Part shown: piece after piece, positions 1-7,120 of the stretch | Position numbering within the stretch: position 1 is the stretch's first letter | How the letters are laid out: each line of letters begins with the position of its first letter | Assembly (NCBI GenBank): GCA_020722645.1 | Contig: DYKL01000173.1 | Location: 1 to 7,367, forward strand | Length of the DNA: 7,367 bases | Direction: 5' to 3' | Source of the DNA: Acetofilamentum sp. | GTDB lineage: Bacteria; Bacteroidota; Bacteroidia; Bacteroidales; JAFGUD01 | Position numbers and translations under genes: made by a program | Notes under the pieces: generated by a model | What the model was told of the DNA's origin: nothing | Seen by the model: the letters and a program-made list of their open reading frames with translations, nothing else | Database searches by the model: none

Positions 1-123
1 ACAACAAAAGAAAAGGGGAATTATCAATATTATATAAATTTATCACTTTTGCAAAGCGGAGTTTATTTCTGCGTTCTCAAAACCCGGTTTGGTATAGTAA
101 GTAAAAAGATTGTTAAAATTTAA
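1..123 (+). CDS. 3' end of an upstream T9SS-exported protein (type A sorting domain)
   Basis: Partial gene, cut off by the window start. Reading from base 1 gives 40 residues and a TAA stop. They match the last part of the sorting domain of the C10 protease that ends at 2421: both contain a KGNYQYYINLSLLQ segment, then GVYFC, and end in KIVK plus one residue. By family knowledge this is the end of a type A T9SS C-terminal domain, the signal that takes a protein across the outer membrane and is removed during surface attachment. The domain that the tail served lies outside the window, so nothing can be said about its activity. The next gene starts 8 bases after the stop, so the two are probably co-transcribed. 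Confidence 0.85.
   Translation, partial: TTKEKGNYQYYINLSLLQSGVYFCVLKTRFGIVSKKIVKI
7..123 (+). repeat. T9SS tail duplicate, copy 1 (partner 2305-2421)
   Basis: By hand alignment 102 of 117 bases match the end of the C10 protease gene without gaps, including an identical 37-base run (19-55 against 2317-2353). Mismatches are concentrated toward the 3' end. Because the copy starts near the window edge, the duplicated segment may extend further left. Confidence 0.85.
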
Positions 124-131
124 AAACAAAT

Positions 132-695
132 ATGAAAAAATATATAATAATTCTTTTTGTTCTATTGATAATAAGTTGTAATTTATTTAATAAACCGGAT
201 AATATATATTATCAAAGAATTGATTCAATTGAATGTAAATTAAGTATCTATAATCAAAGCACATCATATTTGAATCCTTATGATAGTGTTTGGACACAAA
301 CTGATAATTTTCAATTAAATTTAATAACTACCTATTATACTGTCAAAATAATTGAAGGTAAAAGTAATAAAAATATTAACATTATAATGGATACTCTTAA
401 AACAATACAAATTACATCTGATAATCTTTTTTACAATTTCAATGACACATTTAATACAGGTGAAAATATAAATCAATTATTTGTATATGAATTATTTGAT
501 GAAGAAGTAATGGATTTTAAAATAGTTCCTATCAGTTACTTCATAAACAAACCTATAACAAATATGACTCTAAAATTGCAAGCATATAATGATAATTCCA
601 ACTTTTTTCGTTTACATACTTTTAATATTTTATTAAAAACAAAAGATTCCACAGAATATAAATTAAAATCAATTCCGGTATTCATTTCAAATTAA
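132..695 (+). CDS. Small outer-membrane-type lipoprotein, function unknown
   Basis: 187 residues. The N-terminus has two lysines, a hydrophobic stretch and the lipobox IISC, with Cys16 as the predicted lipidated residue, so signal peptidase II processing is expected. The mature part is Asn/Tyr-rich with alternating hydrophobic residues, suggesting a beta-rich fold; there are no further Cys residues and no catalytic motif that I recognise. It is 8 bases downstream of a T9SS-tailed gene and 7 bases upstream of the C10 protease gene, so it is probably in the same operon. C10 proteases in Streptococcus and Bacteroides fragilis are known to have small inhibitor genes next to them, so an inhibitor or protease partner role is possible. 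However, I see no sequence resemblance to the protease propeptide that would support it. ATG at 132 is the only start that gives a complete signal peptide. Confidence 0.85.
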   Translation: MKKYIIILFVLLIISCNLFNKPDNIYYQRIDSIECKLSIYNQSTSYLNPYDSVWTQTDNFQLNLITTYYTVKIIEGKSNKNINIIMDTLKTIQITSDNLFYNFNDTFNTGENINQLFVYELFDEEVMDFKIVPISYFINKPITNMTLKLQAYNDNSNFFRLHTFNILLKTKDSTEYKLKSIPVFISN

Positions 696-702
696 TTATA
701 AT

Positions 703-2421
703 ATGAAAAAATATTTTGGTATTTTATTATTTCTATTTCTATCTATAAATCTTGTTTTTTCACAAGAAATTGACACTTTAAAAGCAAAGGAATACGCTCT
801 GTTTTTTATCAAAAAACATGATAAAACACAAAATTACAAAATTTCTGAGTTTTATTCTATGAATTATAATAATCACAAAAGTATTTATATTATTACTTTT
901 AGACCGACTGGTTTTGTAATAATTTCAGCGTTTAAATTTTATGAACCTATTTTAGCATATTCTACACAAAATTCATTATATTTAAAAGAATTATTTCCGG
1001 AAGTTGAAATATTACTAAAACAATATGATTTAATAATTGATTATTTATATAATAATATACCTGAAAACAATTATTTTCTAAAAGAATGGTCAGAATTAGA
1101 AAAAGATGAAAACTCAAAAATTGATATTTTTATATTAACCGAATCAAGATGGGGTCAGTCAAGAAATAATAATAATTTTTGTGGTAATTTTGAGGACACA
1201 ACTTATGGTGCTTATAATAAATATATTCCAAGTTATAATTCAAATTGTTTTTGTGATAAATGTTCGGCAGGTTGTACTGCAATCGCATTAGCACAAATTT
1301 TGTATTATTGGAAATATCCTACATATTCAGAAAAAAGAATATATGAATGGGAAAATATTCCAGATTTTTTATCTCTTTGGTCGAGAAAAGAAGAAATTGA
1401 TGCAACTGCCTATTTAATAGCTGATTGTGCCGATTTTATTGATTCAAAATATTGCAAATCAGATTGTGGAACAAACAGCACTTTATTAAAAGCCAGAAAT
1501 AGTTTGGTAAAAGATTTTAATTATAGTAAAAAAGCAGATTTTAGAAAAAGAACAGTTACAGATAAATGGAAAAATCGAATTTTAGATGATTTGGAAAATG
1601 GCTTACCTGTTTTATATGGTGCTGCATCAAATTTTTCGGGAAATGATGCTCATGCTTTTGTTTGCGATGGCTACGATTATGATAACGATTTATTTCATTT
1701 TAATTTCGGTTGGCGTGGTAATGGTAACGGTTTTTATAATATAGATGATTTTGAAGTAATTATGAATAATGATACAATAAACTTTGATATTTGGCATTGG
1801 GCTGTTTTTAATATTTATCCCGAAGTTATGTATGAATGTAATTCAGTAGTAGATTTAGGAGGTTGGTATAGCGAAAATGATGAATATATTCCGATGATAG
1901 ACCAGCCTTGGGCAGGTACAGTTTTATCTGCTGATAATTCATACCCCGAAAATTATCGTACTGTTTATGATGGTGATGTTGTAAACATGCACGCCTACAA
2001 CAGCATAGTTCTTCGTCAGGGTTTCAGCGTAAGACAAGGTGGCAATTTTCATGCATATTTAACAGATTGTCCTAATTTGAAAAATTACACAAATAATCAA
2101 AATCAGCAAAACCAAGATACCGTAAAATCAGGAATGCAGAATAATTTACAAAAATTAGAATTTTTGAACCTGCAATTTGAAATTTTTCCAAATCCGGTAA
2201 CAAGCACTGTTTCAATTTCTTATTATCTGCCACAAACAACTGAACTTACAGTAGAAATCTTCGATATTTACGGTCAAAAAATCAAAGAAATTGAAAACAC
2301 TGAAAAAGAAAAAGGCAATTATCAATATTATATAAATTTATCACTTTTGCAAAACGGAGTTTATTTCTGCACTCTTAAAACTCAGTTTGGGCTTGTAAGT
2401 CAGAAGATTGTGAAAATGTAA
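703..2421 (+). CDS. Secreted C10 family (streptopain/SpeB-like) cysteine protease with T9SS sorting domain
   Basis: 572 residues. Signal peptide about 1-20, likely cleaved after VFS before Gln21. Residues about 22-130 look like the Spi/SpeB-type propeptide. The mature enzyme has the WGQ motif (150-152), the nucleophile in GCTAIALAQ (Cys191), the catalytic His in HAFVCDGY (His317) and the downstream NFGW motif (Asn334-Trp337), all in C10 order and spacing, so it should be active. Residues 424-453 form a coat-hanger-like repeat (GDVV...QGF...G.NFHAYL) shared with the hydrolase gene downstream. An Asn/Gln-rich linker follows, then a type A T9SS sorting domain at 492-572 (FPNP, ending QKIVKM). 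Expected role: a protease autoprocessed from a zymogen and displayed on or released from the cell surface. It is unusually Cys-rich (160, 182, 184, 187, 242, 251, 255, 321, 379, 456). The next gene starts 12 bases downstream. Confidence 0.93.
   Translation: MKKYFGILLFLFLSINLVFSQEIDTLKAKEYALFFIKKHDKTQNYKISEFYSMNYNNHKSIYIITFRPTGFVIISAFKFYEPILAYSTQNSLYLKELFPEVEILLKQYDLIIDYLYNNIPENNYFLKEWSELEKDENSKIDIFILTESRWGQSRNNNNFCGNFEDTTYGAYNKYIPSYNSNCFCDKCSAGCTAIALAQILYYWKYPTYSEKRIYEWENIPDFLSLWSRKEEIDATAYLIADCADFIDSKYCKSDCGTNSTLLKARNSLVKDFNYSKKADFRKRTVTDKWKNRILDDLENGLPVLYGAASNFSGNDAHAFVCDGYDYDNDLFHFNFGWRGNGNGFYNIDDFEVIMNNDTINFDIWHWAVFNIYPEVMYECNSVVDLGGWYSENDEYIPMIDQPWAGTVLSADNSYPENYRTVYDGDVVNMHAYNSIVLRQGFSVRQGGNFHAYLTDCPNLKNYTNNQNQQNQDTVKSGMQNNLQKLEFLNLQFEIFPNPVTSTVSISYYLPQTTELTVEIFDIYGQKIKEIENTEKEKGNYQYYINLSLLQNGVYFCTLKTQFGLVSQKIVKM
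2305..2421 (+). repeat. T9SS tail duplicate, copy 2 (partner 7-123)
   Basis: The last 39 codons of the C10 protease, closely matching the end of the truncated upstream gene. The two proteins therefore share a recent tail origin, by duplication or gene conversion. This tail type differs from the one in the hydrolase and orphan tail (ending FIKN). Confidence 0.85.
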
Positions 2422-2433
2422 AAAAAATAAATT

Positions 2434-5280
2434 ATGAAAGCAATATATATTTATCTGATTTTAATTCTGCTTACTTTTAAAGTTAAAGCACAACAAAACG
2501 ATTTTGATCCTGTAGATGATTTTAACCAAATAAAAGAAGAAGTATTGAACTTTTATACATCATTAGACAGAAATAATGCAAAAACGGATTTTTTGTGGAA
2601 TTATGGTTTTATCATTCTAAATGATTTGGAACAATGGTACGCAGGACAACCCGTAATCACTTCTTTGTCGAAATGGTTGTACATTTACAATTCAGTTGAA
2701 GCATCGAATTTTGTAGACAATGAATTTTTACCGAAAGATTCTACGCTTTTTGATTACTGTGAACAAAATATAGAAACCGCTCCAAAAATTGCACTTTCTG
2801 TTTTGTATTACAGAGGTGAGTATTTGAAGGTCGAAGAGCTTCAAAGAATAAGCGGCGAAGAAAACCCTGTTCCAAACTATGAAATAATGGACATTTTTGC
2901 AGGGACAACATTATTGCAAAAAAGCTATAATTTGAACATTGAATATAATTTTTTACCCGAACTGCTTTTTACAAACCAAAAGAATACAATAAATAACATT
3001 TTAATTGACTTTGGAGACAATAACGGGTATAAAGTAGTAAATATGCATAAAAGCAATACCTTTAATATTACTTACGATTGTGTTGGCAAAAAAAACATAA
3101 TGTTTAAACTCATAACAGACCAAAACGACACCTTAATTTCCTATTCAAAAGTAGAAATACTTCCGTATTTTGATGTTGAACCCGATTTTATAGGCAGGAT
3201 AAGTGATACAAATAATTTTATTTTATTTCAGGAACAAGTAAAAAATGATTCTTTTGTAAACAACGACTTCTATTATGCTCAATATATGTATATTGAAGGA
3301 GATGATAACGAACTTGATAAGCCTATAATTTTTATTGAAGGTTTTGATATTTTGGGGAATATTACTTTGACAAAGCTCTATAATAGTATTACTGGTACAC
3401 AAAATGATCGTTTTAATATTCCTGAATTAAAGCAAAACGGTTATGACATTTTTATAGTCAATTTACAAGCACCTGACCATAATCTTTATACAAATTCTAC
3501 AATTATAAAAAGTTTAATTGAGCAAATCAATTCTTTAAAAACAAGTAATTTGGAAGGTGTTTTAGTTGGTATTAGTATGGGAGGCGTTTTGTGTAGAATA
3601 GCCCTTAAACGAATGGAAAATGAAGGATATGACCACCAGATAGGACTTTTTGTTTCTGTTGATTCGCCTCAGAAAGGTGCGAATATTGCAATAGGGCTTC
3701 AATTTGACGGAGAAGCAATAAACGAATTAACATTTCACGTTCCTCAGGTTGGAGGTTACTTAACAGATATTATTGAAGAAATTTTTGGAATAGATATTCC
3801 ATATATTGACTTATACCAGATGTTAAACAGTACAAGTGCCCAACAAATGTTAATCAGACATCATTTTTACGACTTTCCTAATCCTGTTTACTTAACAACT
3901 CAAAACTGGTTGCAGGAACTCGGGTATCCTGAAGATTCAAGAAACATCACAAGTCCTAGCGGCAGCAATATAGGTGTTACTATGGGGATTGCACCTAGAA
4001 GCACTCTTATGGATTATACTTTTATTTTAGGTCTTAACAATATTATAATACGCTCATGGTATCCGTCAACCAACAGCCTGCAAAATATGGCATACTATTT
4101 ACATCTAAAATTTATACCTTTAATAGGATATATTAATGTTGCTTCCAAATTTTATCCGTATTATATCGACAACAAAGCTTTAAGTAATTCACCGGGAGGC
4201 TCCATATTCTTAAATGGTGGTTTTAATTGGGGATTGATTTCTCTAACTATAAATGCACAGTCAACTTTTATACCTGTTTTAAGCGCAATTGATATTGACA
4301 ACTCAATATGGGAAACCGGAAATTTGACTTTTTTAAATGAAAACCTCCCTACACGGAACGCAGAATACATTTTAGTTAATAATTTGACGCCGTTTGATGA
4401 TATCTATGCTGACTACGACAATTATCAGCATCCAGCACAGTATAGTCATTTAATAGAAGATATGAGAATACAGGAAATGATGTATAAAAATATGTATATT
4501 CAAAACAGAATTATAGAAAAAAACAGAGATTTTGAAGCTACTACGAAAATTACAGCCGGAAATAATGTTACATTTCTAAATAGTAATAATCATACAAAAT
4601 ATATTAAAACAGGAGATGTCGTTATAAAAAACGGAGCAACTGTAAATTTTAAAGCTGGCGAGTCTATTCACCTATCTCAAGGATTCAGAGTTGAATCAGG
4701 AGGTACGTTTCATGCTTATTTAGACCCAAATTTGAATCAAAAACAAAATGTAAATAATGACAATACTTTTCATCAACACTCAATAATTGGCAACAAATTT
4801 TTTTCGGACTCAACAACACTTTTTACTGATGCGATTAACTATAAAAACATTATCTGGCAAGTTATAGGTAATAATTTTGATAAAAAATTTTATACAGACC
4901 ATATTACATTGTCAAACCTTAGGCAAGGACAATATATGGTGTTTTGTAATATTTTATATTCGGATACGGTAATTGGTGTAAGTGATATTCTAAAAGTTAA
5001 AAAAGATTTCATAAATCAAACTGATAAAAAAATATCACAATACAATAATGATATAATAATTTACCCAAATCCGTCATCAGAATTTATAACCATATTTATA
5101 CCCAATTATGATAAACCTTTTGATGTTTCAATAACTTCGATGACAGGTGAGATTATTTACACAAAAAACAATCATATAAACGGCGAGCAAATCAATATTA
5201 AAAACTATGCTCCCGGCATTTATTTATTAACCTTTAAATCTCAAAACTATGTCTGGCATAAAAAATTTATTAAAAATTAG
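2434..5280 (+). CDS. Secreted alpha/beta hydrolase (lipase/esterase-like) with coat-hanger module and T9SS sorting domain
   Basis: 948 residues. Signal peptide about 1-19 (ends KAQ/Q). Residues 20-165 are mostly helical and unrecognised. Residues about 170-245 resemble a PKD-like fold (IDFGD at 191-195). The alpha/beta hydrolase core starts at KPIIFIEGFD (296-305). It has the nucleophile elbow GISMGG with Ser381, a VDSPQKGA segment (409-416) like lipases that act on large substrates, a probable acid in FIPVLSAID (Asp620) and a probable catalytic His at 666 or 672. Then come a coat-hanger-like repeat (708-763), an Ig-like region (about 783-858) and a type A T9SS tail (873-948, YPNP, ending KKFIKN). 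The substrate cannot be told; an ester or acyl bond is the family expectation. Codons from 4465 on are duplicated downstream as an orphan tail. The last 32 bases overlap the next gene. Confidence 0.88.
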   Translation: MKAIYIYLILILLTFKVKAQQNDFDPVDDFNQIKEEVLNFYTSLDRNNAKTDFLWNYGFIILNDLEQWYAGQPVITSLSKWLYIYNSVEASNFVDNEFLPKDSTLFDYCEQNIETAPKIALSVLYYRGEYLKVEELQRISGEENPVPNYEIMDIFAGTTLLQKSYNLNIEYNFLPELLFTNQKNTINNILIDFGDNNGYKVVNMHKSNTFNITYDCVGKKNIMFKLITDQNDTLISYSKVEILPYFDVEPDFIGRISDTNNFILFQEQVKNDSFVNNDFYYAQYMYIEGDDNELDKPIIFIEGFDILGNITLTKLYNSITGTQNDRFNIPELKQNGYDIFIVNLQAPDHNLYTNSTIIKSLIEQINSLKTSNLEGVLVGISMGGVLCRIALKRMENEGYDHQIGLFVSVDSPQKGANIAIGLQFDGEAINELTFHVPQVGGYLTDIIEEIFGIDIPYIDLYQMLNSTSAQQMLIRHHFYDFPNPVYLTTQNWLQELGYPEDSRNITSPSGSNIGVTMGIAPRSTLMDYTFILGLNNIIIRSWYPSTNSLQNMAYYLHLKFIPLIGYINVASKFYPYYIDNKALSNSPGGSIFLNGGFNWGLISLTINAQSTFIPVLSAIDIDNSIWETGNLTFLNENLPTRNAEYILVNNLTPFDDIYADYDNYQHPAQYSHLIEDMRIQEMMYKNMYIQNRIIEKNRDFEATTKITAGNNVTFLNSNNHTKYIKTGDVVIKNGATVNFKAGESIHLSQGFRVESGGTFHAYLDPNLNQKQNVNNDNTFHQHSIIGNKFFSDSTTLFTDAINYKNIIWQVIGNNFDKKFYTDHITLSNLRQGQYMVFCNILYSDTVIGVSDILKVKKDFINQTDKKISQYNNDIIIYPNPSSEFITIFIPNYDKPFDVSITSMTGEIIYTKNNHINGEQINIKNYAPGIYLLTFKSQNYVWHKKFIKN

Positions 5281-5779
5281 TCTGTTTCTTGTTATTATTA
5301 CAATAATGGACTCATGTAAACCAGTATTAGTACCGGAAAAAACTAAAGAAGCTTTTGGATGCTATGCTTATAATAAAGATGACCAGATAAAATTGATAAT
5401 AGTGATAGATGCAATAAAGAATGATACATTTAATTATATAATATCTAAGATTGGGTTAGGTGTTTTTGAAATGTCTATCCCAAAATACGAAGAGTTTATA
5501 TTAAATATGGAAGGTGAAAAAAACTCGGAGAACTATATTTCAGTATACTTAGATGGAGATAATATTATCCACATGGAATTATCTCACAATAACGTATATT
5601 TATACTTTAAACATCTTAAAATATCAACCTATAATGACTATCTAAATATTGACGGCATAAGTTACGATAGTGTTTATTATCTACAAGATACAGTTTTAGA
5701 ATATGAAATATATTCTTCTAAAAACTATGGTTTTATAAAAATTTGGAATGACACAATTTCATATAAATTTGTAAGGTAG
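4465..5779 (+). repeat. Tandem array unit 1: hydrolase C-terminal block + lipoprotein 1
   Basis: Begins at hydrolase codon 678 (RIQEMMYKNM) and ends at the stop of lipoprotein 1. The same order of parts (coat-hanger repeat, Ig-like region, T9SS tail, overlapping lipoprotein) recurs at 5812-7120. Only this copy is still joined to a signal peptide and enzyme domain. Confidence 0.85.
5249..5779 (+). CDS. Small lipoprotein 1 of the tandem array, start nested in the hydrolase gene
   Basis: 176 residues. Positive n-region and hydrophobic core, then lipobox MDSC with Cys23, so a signal peptidase II lipoprotein. ATG at 5249 lies inside the T9SS tail of the hydrolase gene in another frame: the bases encoding VWHKKFIKN-stop also encode SGIKNLLKIS here. 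The 32-base overlap suggests translational coupling. The C-terminal third (DGISYDSVY..., IYSSKNYGFIKIWNDT, ending YKFVR) is almost the same as in the lipoprotein at 6602-7120, while the middle differs strongly. Mature protein appears beta-rich with no catalytic motif I know. The function is unknown; its fixed place behind a T9SS hydrolase tail suggests a partner, inhibitor or surface anchor for that product, but this is inference. A start further downstream would lose part of the signal peptide. Confidence 0.85.
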   Translation: MSGIKNLLKISLFLVIITIMDSCKPVLVPEKTKEAFGCYAYNKDDQIKLIIVIDAIKNDTFNYIISKIGLGVFEMSIPKYEEFILNMEGEKNSENYISVYLDGDNIIHMELSHNNVYLYFKHLKISTYNDYLNIDGISYDSVYYLQDTVLEYEIYSSKNYGFIKIWNDTISYKFVR

Positions 5780-5811
5780 ATTTGGGCAAACCTTTGCTTG
5801 TTGTTTGTACA
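5780..5811 (+). other. Non-repeated spacer at the junction of array units 1 and 2
   Basis: These 32 bases lie between the stop of lipoprotein 1 and the abrupt start of homology of the orphan tail. They have no counterpart between units 2 and 3. They contain a short inverted repeat (GCAAA-CC-TTTGC, about 5786-5797), and TAGATTTG at 5777-5784 fits the Bacteroidota -7 promoter pattern TAnnTTTG. I see no matching -33 element, so promoter activity is doubtful. It may be the scar of the deletion or recombination that removed the 5' part of the copied gene. Confidence 0.4.
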
Positions 5812-6624
5812 AAAATACAAGAAATGATGTATAAAAATATGTATATTCAAGATAGAATTTTAGATAAAAACAGAGATTTTGAAGCGACTGAAACTATTGT
5901 TGCCGGCAATAATGTTACATTTTTAAGCAGCTATTGGCACACAAAGCATATAAATACAGGAGATGTTGTTATTAAAAACGGAACAACTGTTAATTTTAAA
6001 GCAGGAGAATCTATTCATTTATCACAAGGATTTAGAGTTGAGTCAGGAGCTAATTTCCATGCGTATCTTGATTCAGAAATGAAACAAGCTACAAAAGAAG
6101 TAATCAATTCATATCCTCGACATTCAATTTTGGGAAACAAAATTTTTTCTGACACTACTACACTTTATACAAATGCACAGGATTATGAAAGCATAGAGTG
6201 GCATATAATTGGTAATGATTATGAACAACGTTTTTATACAAACGAAATATCGTTATCAAATTTACCACAAGGACAGTTTTCTGTTTTTTGCTATGTATCA
6301 TACCAAGATACAACAATAGGTACTAGTGATATTATTAAGTCAAAAAAAGATCTTTTAATAATACCGGAAGATAATTATAACCCAACAGAAAACAACATAA
6401 AAATTTCACCAAATCCTGCATCTGGTATTATTTCTATTTCAATTCCAAATAACGAAGAAACATTTGATATTTTCATATCATCATCTATTGGAGATATAGT
6501 ATTAACCCAAAGAGGTATGACTAATGGAAATGAAATAAACATTTCAAATCTTTTACCTGGTGTCTATGAAATAACAATTAAACTACAAAACGAAATTTAT
6601 CATGAAAAATTTATTAAAAATTAG
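5782..6624 (+). CDS. Orphan C-terminal copy of the hydrolase gene (coat-hanger + Ig-like + T9SS tail), 5'-truncated
   Basis: Up to 280 residues from a TTG at 5782; the ATG at 5824 is a more plausible start because homology to the hydrolase gene begins at about 5812. From there it matches hydrolase residues 678-948. Over the first 87 aligned residues I count 72 identities; the Ig-like region and tail diverge more. It has the coat-hanger-like repeat (42-96), an Ig-like region (about 117-190) and a type A sorting domain (about 204-280, SPNP, ending EKFIKN). It has no signal peptide and no hydrolase domain, so it should not reach the periplasm or the T9SS: either a decaying fragment or a recombination reservoir. 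The frame is intact and many differences from the parental copy are at third codon positions. Its last 23 bases overlap the next lipoprotein gene. Confidence 0.7.
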   Translation: MGKPLLVVCTKIQEMMYKNMYIQDRILDKNRDFEATETIVAGNNVTFLSSYWHTKHINTGDVVIKNGTTVNFKAGESIHLSQGFRVESGANFHAYLDSEMKQATKEVINSYPRHSILGNKIFSDTTTLYTNAQDYESIEWHIIGNDYEQRFYTNEISLSNLPQGQFSVFCYVSYQDTTIGTSDIIKSKKDLLIIPEDNYNPTENNIKISPNPASGIISISIPNNEETFDIFISSSIGDIVLTQRGMTNGNEINISNLLPGVYEITIKLQNEIYHEKFIKN

Positions 6625-7120
6625 TTTATTTATTGTGGTTTTTGCAATGTTGACTTCTTGTGAAGATAAAACTACGCTTGTGCCAGTGGAAATAAAAGAA
6701 GCTTACGGTTACTATGCTTATGAAATTCAAGATTCAATAGTAGTTCTAAAATTTCATGAAAATTTAATAGACACTTCGTTTTATATTTTAGAAGAAAAAA
6801 AATCTGATATTATCGGATTACCTGGTTTTATTTACTCTCATGATGAAGTAATCTACCTTAAATTTTCTCCTTATAACAATTCACATTCATTATACATTGA
6901 TATGTATTCAGATCAAGGAGTAAATTTTTATTTTGACAGTATAAAATTTACAAATACTATGATTAGTAGTTTTTCAAGCAATCTAAATATTGATGGCATA
7001 CGCTATGATAGTGTTTATTTTATACAAGACACTTTCAGAAAATTTGACATATATTCGTCTAAAAACTATGGTTTTATAAAAATTTGGAATGATACAATTA
7101 CTTATAAATTTGTACGGTAA
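5812..7120 (+). repeat. Tandem array unit 2: orphan C-terminal block + lipoprotein 2
   Basis: Similar to 4465-5779 over its whole length. Homology starts abruptly at about 5812 with KIQEMMYKNM. Conservation is highest in the coat-hanger part and at the 3' end of the lipoprotein: bases 7058-7092 are identical to 5717-5751. It is lowest in the centre of the lipoprotein. Confidence 0.85.
6602..7120 (+). CDS. Small lipoprotein 2 of the tandem array, start nested in the orphan tail
   Basis: 172 residues, paralogue of the lipoprotein at 5249-5779. Signal peptide with lipobox LTSC, Cys20. It starts at ATG 6602, inside the last codons of the orphan tail in another frame (23-base overlap). This ATG is not the one used by lipoprotein 1: here a CAT-GAA codon pair in the tail gives the start, where the first unit has CAT-AAA. 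The first 30 mature residues (LVP, IKEAYG.YAYE) and the C-terminal third (DGIRYDSVY, IYSSKNYGFIKIWNDT, ending YKFVR) match the paralogue, with a divergent centre. The N-terminal part is closer to lipoprotein 3. Function unknown; a surface or periplasm-facing outer-membrane lipoprotein is expected. Confidence 0.85.
   Translation: MKNLLKISLFIVVFAMLTSCEDKTTLVPVEIKEAYGYYAYEIQDSIVVLKFHENLIDTSFYILEEKKSDIIGLPGFIYSHDEVIYLKFSPYNNSHSLYIDMYSDQGVNFYFDSIKFTNTMISSFSSNLNIDGIRYDSVYFIQDTFRKFDIYSSKNYGFIKIWNDTITYKFVR

Noticed and set aside
4161..4370. 69-codon open frame on the - strand
   Set aside because: Lies wholly within the hydrolase coding region, has no signal or recognisable motif, and is antisense to well-supported domain sequence.
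5777..5784. TAGATTTG as a Bacteroidota -7 promoter before the orphan tail
   Set aside because: Fits TAnnTTTG but no TTTG at the expected -33 distance is visible, and the pattern is frequent by chance in AT-rich DNA (another fit at 7131-7138 lies inside the tail remnant).
5786..5797. Short inverted repeat GCAAA-CC-TTTGC as a terminator
   Set aside because: Five-base stem with a two-base loop and no T-run; too weak for a terminator call.
5782..5811. Additional N-terminal domain of the orphan tail (GKPLLVVCTK)
   Set aside because: Only ten codons from a TTG, not similar to the parental gene and not a signal peptide; more likely junction sequence read through by chance.
5812..7120. Units read as an insertion sequence or integron-like cassettes
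   Set aside because: No transposase or integrase, no terminal inverted repeats and no attC-like structure; unit boundaries coincide with gene ends, which fits tandem duplication.
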